Assembly (NCBI GenBank): GCA_016719895.1
Contig: JADJYG010000012.1
Location: forward strand, 1-64,000
Origin: Saprospirales bacterium
GTDB taxonomy: Bacteria > Bacteroidota > Bacteroidia > Chitinophagales > Saprospiraceae
Length of the DNA stretch: 64,000 bases
Reading direction: 5' to 3'
The notes beneath the pieces were generated by a model. It worked only from the letters and a program-made list of their open reading frames with translations, was not told the origin of the DNA and ran no database searches. Position numbers and translations under genes: made by a program. This document shows, one piece after another, positions 58,241 to 64,000 of this stretch; the stretch's first letter is position 1, and each line of letters begins with the position of its first letter.

Positions 58241-59365
58241 ATGAAAATCACCCTGATTGCCGGCGTCCGACCGAATTTTATTAAAGCCGCCCCGCTATGG
58301 CATGCCTTGCAGCGTTTGCCCGGAACGAGCCTGCAATGGATCAATACGGGACAGCACCGCGATCCGGAAATGAGCGCGGGGCTGTTCGCGCAATTGGGAT
58401 TGCCGGCGCCGGACCACACTATCGCCGGAAATACACCGACTCCCGTGCAGGAAACGGCGCGTATCGCCCTCGGACTGGAGCCCATCCTCGAAGCACAGCA
58501 GCCGGATTGGGTGCTGGTAATCGGCGACGTTACCTCCACCCTGGCGGCGGCATTGGCGGCCAAACAGTCCGGTTTCCGGGTGGCACACGTAGAAGCGGGG
58601 CTCCGGAGTGGCAACCGTCAAATGCCGGAAGAACTGAATCGGATCGCCGTTGACCACCTGGCCGACCTGCTCTTCCCCAGCGAACCCTCCGGAATACGGA
58701 ACCTCGACGCCGAAGGTATCCCGGCCAGCCGGGTCCATTTTGTCGGAAATGTGTTAATCGATGCGCTTTGCCTGACGCTTCCTGTGGCAAACAGGCTGAA
58801 CATCGAAGAAATCATCCGGAATGCCTCCATACGGCCCGAAGTCCTTGCCTTGCCTTCCGAATTTGCGCTGTTCACCTTCCACCGGCCTACAAATGTCGAT
58901 AGCGCCGAAGGCCTTCTCCGGCTGATAGAATGCCTTGAACGCGCGTTAAAACATATCCCCGTACTTTTCCCGGTGCACCCGCGCACCTTGAACCACCTCC
59001 GGCGGTATAGTGCAGGAGAAGCGCTGGGGGCATGGCCAAATTTGTATCTTTTACGCCCGCTCGCTTACGCCGAAATAATTGCGTTGCTGACCAAGGCAAA
59101 ACTGGTCGTCACGGATTCGGGCGGTATACAGGAAGAAAGTACCTGGCTCGGGAAGCCCTGCCTGACCTTTCGACAAGAAACCGAACGCCCGGCAACGGTG
59201 GAATACGGCACCAATACGCTCGTAGCCGATCTGAATCCGGCCACCCTGGAGCATCTCCTGATGCAAGTATTGGCGGGCCGGTACAAGACCGGCGCCATTC
59301 CGCCGTTATGGGACGGCCACGCGGCCGAGCGGATGGCTGGGGTCTTGGACTTCGCCGGCTCGTAA
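58241..59365 (+). CDS. wecB: UDP-N-acetylglucosamine 2-epimerase (non-hydrolysing)
   Basis: A 374-residue enzyme that interconverts UDP-GlcNAc and UDP-ManNAc. TLIAGVRPNFIKAAPLWHAL, INTGQHRDPEMSAGLFAQLGL, VIGDVTSTLAAALAAKQ, VAHVEAGLRSGNRQMPEELNRIAVDHLADLLF, TDSGGIQEESTWLGKPCLTFRQETERPATVEYGTN are all hallmark blocks. With the TviB/WbpO-type dehydrogenase it could give UDP-ManNAcA. It begins 19 bases after the GT2 stop. Confidence 0.93.
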   Translation: MKITLIAGVRPNFIKAAPLWHALQRLPGTSLQWINTGQHRDPEMSAGLFAQLGLPAPDHTIAGNTPTPVQETARIALGLEPILEAQQPDWVLVIGDVTSTLAAALAAKQSGFRVAHVEAGLRSGNRQMPEELNRIAVDHLADLLFPSEPSGIRNLDAEGIPASRVHFVGNVLIDALCLTLPVANRLNIEEIIRNASIRPEVLALPSEFALFTFHRPTNVDSAEGLLRLIECLERALKHIPVLFPVHPRTLNHLRRYSAGEALGAWPNLYLLRPLAYAEIIALLTKAKLVVTDSGGIQEESTWLGKPCLTFRQETERPATVEYGTNTLVADLNPATLEHLLMQVLAGRYKTGAIPPLWDGHAAERMAGVLDFAGS

Positions 59366-59400
59366 GCCGGTAAGCAACAGAAAAATTCGATATTTGGACC

Positions 59401-60513
59401 ATGAAAACAGTACTAATCACAGGCGTGACGGGACAAGACGGCGCTTATTTGGCCGAGTTTCTCCTGAAAAAAGGGTACATCGTGCATGGGATCAAACGCA
59501 GGAGTTCGTTGTTTAATACCGACCGGATCGACCATTTGTATCAGGATCCGCACGTGTCGAACCGAAATTTTATCCTGCATTACGGCGACCTGACCGACAG
59601 CACCAACCTGATCCGTATCGTGCAGGAAGTGCAACCCGATGAAATATATAACCTCGGCGCACAAAGCCACGTAAAAGTGAGCTTTGAAACGCCGGAATAT
59701 ACCGCCAATGCCGACGCTATCGGCGCGCTTCGGCTACTGGAGGCGATCCGCCTTTTAGGCCTGGAGAAAAAAACGAAATATTACCAGGCGTCAACTTCCG
59801 AACTGTATGGTTTGGCGCAGGAAGTGCCCCAACGCGAAAGCACCCCTTTTTATCCCCGTTCGCCCTATGGTGTGGCCAAGCTCTATGCCTATTGGATCAC
59901 CGTCAACTACCGGGAAGCCTATCAGCTGTTTGCCTGCAATGGTATTCTGTTCAACCATGAATCGCCGCTGCGCGGCGAGACGTTCGTTACCCGCAAGATC
60001 ACCCGGGCCGTTGCCCGGGTCGCACTGGAGCTTCAGGATAAACTTTGGTTGGGCAACCTGGATGCCAAGCGCGATTGGGGGCATGCCCGGGATTATGTAG
60101 ACGCCATGTGGCGCATGCTTCAACACCCGGTGGCCGAAGACTTTGTCATCGCTACCGGCCAAACCACAGCTGTCCGCGATTTTGTGCGCATGGCATTCGC
60201 CGAAATCGGCGTCACCCTGGAGTTCAGGGGGCATGGCGCACAGGAGATCGGGATAGTGGCGGCGTCAGTACATCCGGCGTTCAATCTGAAGCCCGGCACG
60301 GAAGTTGTCGCCGTCGACCCGAATTACTACCGCCCCACAGAAGTTGACCTGCTCATCGGCGATGCGGGCAAAGCGCGTGAAAAATTGGGTTGGGCGCCCC
60401 GGTATTCGCTTCGGGAACTGGTACAGGAAATGGTGGCCGCCGACCTGGAACTGTTCCGCCGCGATAAGGTTCTGCATGCTTCCGGTTTCGATATCAAAAA
60501 GCAATACGAATAG
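59401..60513 (+). CDS. gmd: GDP-mannose 4,6-dehydratase
   Basis: A 370-residue short-chain dehydrogenase-type enzyme converting GDP-mannose to GDP-4-keto-6-deoxymannose. ITGVTGQDGAYLAEFLL binds NADP; GIKRRSSLFNTDRIDHLY, ASTSELYG and the YGVAKLYAYW (Tyr-x3-Lys) motif follow; NHESPLRGETFVTRKITRA is the GMD-specific block. It feeds Fcl (61907), which lies one gene downstream, and takes its substrate from the ManC product. Confidence 0.95.
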   Translation: MKTVLITGVTGQDGAYLAEFLLKKGYIVHGIKRRSSLFNTDRIDHLYQDPHVSNRNFILHYGDLTDSTNLIRIVQEVQPDEIYNLGAQSHVKVSFETPEYTANADAIGALRLLEAIRLLGLEKKTKYYQASTSELYGLAQEVPQRESTPFYPRSPYGVAKLYAYWITVNYREAYQLFACNGILFNHESPLRGETFVTRKITRAVARVALELQDKLWLGNLDAKRDWGHARDYVDAMWRMLQHPVAEDFVIATGQTTAVRDFVRMAFAEIGVTLEFRGHGAQEIGIVAASVHPAFNLKPGTEVVAVDPNYYRPTEVDLLIGDAGKAREKLGWAPRYSLRELVQEMVAADLELFRRDKVLHASGFDIKKQYE

Positions 60514-61914
60514 GTGCGGTTTCTCCCTGAAGTACGGATCAATTATTGGGCGCTTGGGGGCGTGGCCTGCGTATTTATTTTTGCGCTTTTTTACCCCACA
60601 CATTTTTTAATTGCCGACGAGTGGCAGTATTTCGAACAGGCCCGCAATTGGTCAACCGGTTCCACAAACACTTACCTGTGTCCGCCCTGCCCTGGCCCCT
60701 GCAACGCCGCACGGCCTGGCGAGTATCCCCCAGGCACCGCCCTGCTCGCCATCCTGTTTATTTGGGCGGGCGGGCCGACTGCCGTTTTCTGGCAAAGCTT
60801 GCTTTGCTGGCTGTTGGGCTTGTGGGCAATTGCCCACACCCTGCGGCAGTATGACGCGCCGGCGTATTGGATCGCTTATGCAGCCCTTTTTTTACCCGCC
60901 CTGGCGCTCACCCGCACCCTGATGAGCGATATGCCTTCTTTTTTGTTGGCGGCGTTGTTTCTCCGGGTCTTTTTGGGTTGGCAAAACAACCGTGCGGGCC
61001 GTTTTGCCGCGGGTTTTATCGGTGGCCTGGCGCTTTTGTTCCGCGAAACCAATATCCTCTGGGTCTTACCCTTCCTGTCCGGCGCTTTAGTGCGCAAACT
61101 GCCGTTTGCCACCTTCCTTTGGGCAGGATTCCTGGCCGGACTGGTACTGCGACTGCTCAGCAGCGCCTGGTTGTATGACCACCCGTTTTTTGTGAAAGAC
61201 CCGGGCATTTCGTTTGCGCTCCGGGCGCTTCCGGCGAATCTGTTCTTCTATAGTGTTCTCCTGATGGTATTATTGCCCGGCAGCCTGTGGTTGTGGTGGA
61301 ACAGCCGCCATCCCTCCCGGAGCGAAATTGGATGGTGCGCCGGCCTGTTATTGTTGGCGTATGGCTGCTATGACTATCCGGCGTTCGCCAAAAGTGGCTA
61401 CAAAGCCCTCGTATTGCAAGGGCGTTTTTTAGTTCCTTTGGTGCCCTTTCTGACCCTGGCTGCCGCCACGGCAACCCTTGGAGCGCAACGCTGGATGAAA
61501 ACAGGGTTGGCGCTCGCAGCGGGTATCCTGTTCCCTGCCGTCCAGGCGGCTGGATGGTGGTTTAATACAGAGCAAAAAAAACTGACGGCTGCCCTGAACC
61601 AGCTACCAGTACAAACGCATATTTCCTTCAGCCCGGAAGAAAGTGTGAAATACCTCAACGCGTTGTACGACTCGAAAAAAATTGTCAACGGACTGGAGGT
61701 ATTCCCAGATGGGATGAAATGCCAAACCCAGTGGTACGTACATTTGCTCAGCAGATCAGAAACTACCGAGCGCAGAAAAAAAGCCAATTGGGGGGAGCAA
61801 GTACTCTTCAATCGATTCAAGGCGTGGAATATCGTCCCGGTGCATAACCAACTGATTGGGGATGGAACCCGTCTCCGGATTTGGCGCCTTCAACTACGCG
61901 GCAACCATGAATAA
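60514..61914 (+). CDS. GT39-like (PMT/ArnT-type) membrane glycosyltransferase candidate
   Basis: A 466-residue membrane protein with about ten helices. The first periplasmic loop has ADEWQYFEQARNW, the D-E position of the catalytic Asp in polyprenol-phosphate-sugar glycosyltransferases, and EYPPGTALLAI. Later LLFRETNILW and SGYKALVLQGRFLVPLVPFLTLA also fit this fold. A short Cys-rich insert (CPPCPGPC) near residue 57 is unusual. The GTG start follows the gmd stop without gap. It may add a sugar from a lipid carrier in the periplasm; this is inference. Confidence 0.65.
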   Translation: MRFLPEVRINYWALGGVACVFIFALFYPTHFLIADEWQYFEQARNWSTGSTNTYLCPPCPGPCNAARPGEYPPGTALLAILFIWAGGPTAVFWQSLLCWLLGLWAIAHTLRQYDAPAYWIAYAALFLPALALTRTLMSDMPSFLLAALFLRVFLGWQNNRAGRFAAGFIGGLALLFRETNILWVLPFLSGALVRKLPFATFLWAGFLAGLVLRLLSSAWLYDHPFFVKDPGISFALRALPANLFFYSVLLMVLLPGSLWLWWNSRHPSRSEIGWCAGLLLLAYGCYDYPAFAKSGYKALVLQGRFLVPLVPFLTLAAATATLGAQRWMKTGLALAAGILFPAVQAAGWWFNTEQKKLTAALNQLPVQTHISFSPEESVKYLNALYDSKKIVNGLEVFPDGMKCQTQWYVHLLSRSETTERRKKANWGEQVLFNRFKAWNIVPVHNQLIGDGTRLRIWRLQLRGNHE

Positions 61915-62836
61915 AAGCGATAAAATTTTCATCGCCGGCCACCAGGGGATGGTTGGGTCGGCAATCCTCCGGAATCTGCAAGCGGCGGGCTACCATAACT
62001 TTGCCCTGCGCCATTCGAAGCAGCTGGATTTGCGGCAGCAAAGCGAGGTGCAACATTTTTTTTACCGGGAAAAACCGGCTTTTGTCTTCCTGGCCGCTGC
62101 CAAAGTGGGCGGAATTTTGGCCAACAATACCTACCGGGCGGAATTTTTGTACGACAACCTCCTGATCGAAGCAAATGTCATTCATGCGGCCTGGCAAACA
62201 GGCGTCAAAAAGCTGCTCTTTCTGGGCTCGTCTTGTATTTATCCGAAAATGGCCCCGCAGCCCCTGAAAGAAGAATACCTGCTTGCCGGCCCCCTGGAAC
62301 CCACCAACGAACCCTACGCCATTGCAAAAATTGCCGGCATAAAACTTTGCGATGCCTACCGCGCGCAATATGGTTGCCGGTTTGTTTCCGCCATGCCCAC
62401 CAACCTTTACGGCCCGAACGACAACTATCACCCGGAAAACAGCCATGTGTTGCCGGCATTGATCCGAAAATTTCACGAAGCCAAACGCGACCAGGCGCCG
62501 TTTGTAACCCTTTGGGGAAGCGGCAAGCCCCGCCGGGAATTCCTGCATGTGGATGACCTTGCAGAAGCCTGCCTGCACCTGATGCTCCACTGCGACGAGC
62601 CGGGACCGATCAATGTCGGTACCGGTACGGATATCACAATCCTGGAACTTGCCCGGCTCATCCGGCAAATTGTCGGCTACACCGGCGAAATCCGGCACGA
62701 CCACTCCAAGCCCGATGGAACGCCGCGCAAACTGTTGGATGTCGGTAAATTGAACAAACAAGGCTGGAAACCCAAAATCGAACTGGAGCAAGGCATCCGG
62801 ATGGTGTATGCCGCCGTAAAAGACCAATTGCAGTAA
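61907..62836 (+). CDS. fcl: GDP-L-fucose synthase
   Basis: A 309-residue epimerase-reductase that turns GDP-4-keto-6-deoxymannose into GDP-L-fucose. IFIAGHQGMVGSAILRNL binds NADPH, FLAAAKVGGILANNTYRAEF and FLGSSCIYPKMAPQPLKEEYLL are Fcl hallmarks, and YAIAKIAGIKLC contains Tyr-x3-Lys. The start at 61907 overlaps the previous gene by 8 bases. Together with gmd and manC it completes the GDP-fucose pathway from mannose-1-phosphate. Confidence 0.95.
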   Translation: MNKSDKIFIAGHQGMVGSAILRNLQAAGYHNFALRHSKQLDLRQQSEVQHFFYREKPAFVFLAAAKVGGILANNTYRAEFLYDNLLIEANVIHAAWQTGVKKLLFLGSSCIYPKMAPQPLKEEYLLAGPLEPTNEPYAIAKIAGIKLCDAYRAQYGCRFVSAMPTNLYGPNDNYHPENSHVLPALIRKFHEAKRDQAPFVTLWGSGKPRREFLHVDDLAEACLHLMLHCDEPGPINVGTGTDITILELARLIRQIVGYTGEIRHDHSKPDGTPRKLLDVGKLNKQGWKPKIELEQGIRMVYAAVKDQLQ

Positions 62837-62858
62837 TGTCTGTCAACCATATTGAACC

Positions 62859-63938
62859 ATGCAGCAAAAAACATACGTAGCAATCATGGCCGGCGGCGTG
62901 GGGAGCCGTTTCTGGCCGGGAAGCCGGGAGGCCCGTCCCAAACAGTTTCTGGATATGCTGGGCGTGGGCAAAAGCCTGTTGCGCCTCACTTTTGAGCGCT
63001 TTTTATCCATTTGCCCGGCGTCAAATATTTTCATTGTGACGAACGCCGCCTACGCTGGCCTGGTGCGGGAACAGTTGCCGGAATTGTCGGAAAACCAGGT
63101 TATCAGCGAACCCAGCCGGAACAATACGGCGCCCTGCATCGCTTATTCCGCCCTCAAACTGGCCGCCCTGGATCCGGCTGCCAACATGGTGGTGGCGCCC
63201 TCCGACCATATTGTATTGAAAGAAGACGCCTTTCAGGAAAAAATCCTGCAGGCACTTCAATTTGCCGGAACACAGGAAGCCCTGGTAACCCTTGGAATAA
63301 AACCTTCCAGGGCAGATTCCGGCTATGGGTATATCCAGTTCGACGAACCCGCCGAACCGGGCATTTTTAAGGTAAAACGGTTCACCGAAAAACCCGATCC
63401 ACCAACAGCCGCCCAATTTGTAGCCTCGGGCCAGTACCTATGGAATGCCGGCATTTTTATCTGGAATGTCCAAACGATCCTGCAGGCCTTCCGGAACCTT
63501 TCCCCGAAAATCTATGCAATTCTGGCAAAAGGCATAGGCTTGTACAATACGCCGGATGAAAAGGCCTTTATTGCACGGCACTACCCGGCCACGCCGGATA
63601 TTTCCGTCGATTTTGCCATCATGGAAAAAGCGCCGAATGTGTATACGATCCCTTCCGAATTTGGCTGGTCCGATTTGGGCACCTGGGCAAGCCTGCATGC
63701 CGAGTGCCCGAAGGATGAACAGGGAAATGTGTTTCAAGGCGATTGCGTACTGGCGCAGAACGTGTCCAATTGTCTGGTGCGCACTTCTGCCGGCAAACTG
63801 GTCGTATTAAAAGACCTCGACGATTACTTTATCGTGGATGAGCCGGATGTACTGTTGATATGGCCAAAATCCAAAGAACAGGAGATCAAACAGGTCCGGA
63901 ACCTCGTTAAAGCGCGGTTTGGCGATAACTTTCTTTAA
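62859..63938 (+). CDS. manC: Mannose-1-phosphate guanylyltransferase
   Basis: A 359-residue nucleotidyltransferase making GDP-mannose from mannose-1-phosphate and GTP. The signature GGVGSRFWPGSREARPKQF lies at residues 12-30; ISEPSRNNTAPCIAYSAL and VVAPSDHIV follow, and FTEKPDPPTAAQF and WNAGIFIWNV bind the sugar. Only the transferase part is present; the phosphomannose isomerase domain of longer ManC/AlgA proteins is absent, as is usual in Bacteroidota. It is the last gene of the window and supplies Gmd. Confidence 0.93.
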   Translation: MQQKTYVAIMAGGVGSRFWPGSREARPKQFLDMLGVGKSLLRLTFERFLSICPASNIFIVTNAAYAGLVREQLPELSENQVISEPSRNNTAPCIAYSALKLAALDPAANMVVAPSDHIVLKEDAFQEKILQALQFAGTQEALVTLGIKPSRADSGYGYIQFDEPAEPGIFKVKRFTEKPDPPTAAQFVASGQYLWNAGIFIWNVQTILQAFRNLSPKIYAILAKGIGLYNTPDEKAFIARHYPATPDISVDFAIMEKAPNVYTIPSEFGWSDLGTWASLHAECPKDEQGNVFQGDCVLAQNVSNCLVRTSAGKLVVLKDLDDYFIVDEPDVLLIWPKSKEQEIKQVRNLVKARFGDNFL

Positions 63939-64000
63939 ATCTATGATTTTTTTTAAAAATAAATTGGCACAGTTCGCTATATTAACTACATTAGCCCCGG

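Noticed and set aside
63961..64000. Possible promoter at the window end (TTGG ... TACATTAG)
   Set aside because: The second box departs from TAnnTTTG at two positions and no downstream gene is visible to support it.

Overview
The window reads as chromosomal DNA of a Bacteroidota member, most likely of the Saprospiria/Lewinella-Haliscomenobacter type. The evidence is a SusC/SusD pair, proteins with type IX secretion (T9SS) C-terminal sorting domains, a UpxY-type NusG paralogue, promoter elements of the TTTG-N21-TAnnTTTG type, near absence of Shine-Dalgarno sites, and moderately high GC. The species assignment is inference.

Layout. Positions 1-6053 hold the start of a LysE-type exporter (minus strand), a lone family 2 glycosyltransferase and a susC/susD pair. 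Positions 6065-11080 are an accessory pocket: palindromic repeats, a decayed leucine-rich-repeat/T9SS gene, a TIR/deoxyribosyltransferase-like protein fused to a TRAFs-binding (DUF4071) region, a T9SS cargo protein, a degraded PIN-toxin gene with an intact partner gene, and tRNA-Glu. Positions 11223-27639 are mostly housekeeping: a UbiD-family decarboxylase, a START-like protein, an MsbA-like ABC exporter, an OmpA-like protein, a membrane coiled-coil/HhH protein, a DciA-like protein, a nucleoside phosphorylase, miaB, a sigma-54 activator, a thioredoxin-like protein, selD and a TonB-dependent receptor. lhgO and a lipoprotein follow.

From about 30.4 kb to the end lies an exopolysaccharide/capsule locus, all on the + strand. 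It opens with a polysaccharide deacetylase-like protein, a RemB/Wzi-like outer-membrane protein and a UpxY/NusG antiterminator. metH comes next, followed by a long, tightly overlapping operon. That operon encodes an aminotransferase, a nucleotide-sugar dehydrogenase, a CpsB/YwqE phosphatase, Wza, Wzc, a flippase, a Wzy-type polymerase, seven glycosyltransferases, three FkbM methyltransferases and a carbamoyltransferase. It ends with WecB, Gmd, a GT39-like membrane protein, Fcl and ManC. Together these predict a Wzx/Wzy-type polymer with deoxy-hexose (GDP-fucose route) and probably amino-uronic residues, decorated by O-methyl and O-carbamoyl groups. No initiating phosphoglycosyltransferase is seen in the window.

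Several otherwise intact genes (metH, a TonB receptor, a START-like gene and the LRR gene) are split by single-base shifts at short homopolymers. This suggests either sequence errors or recent decay.
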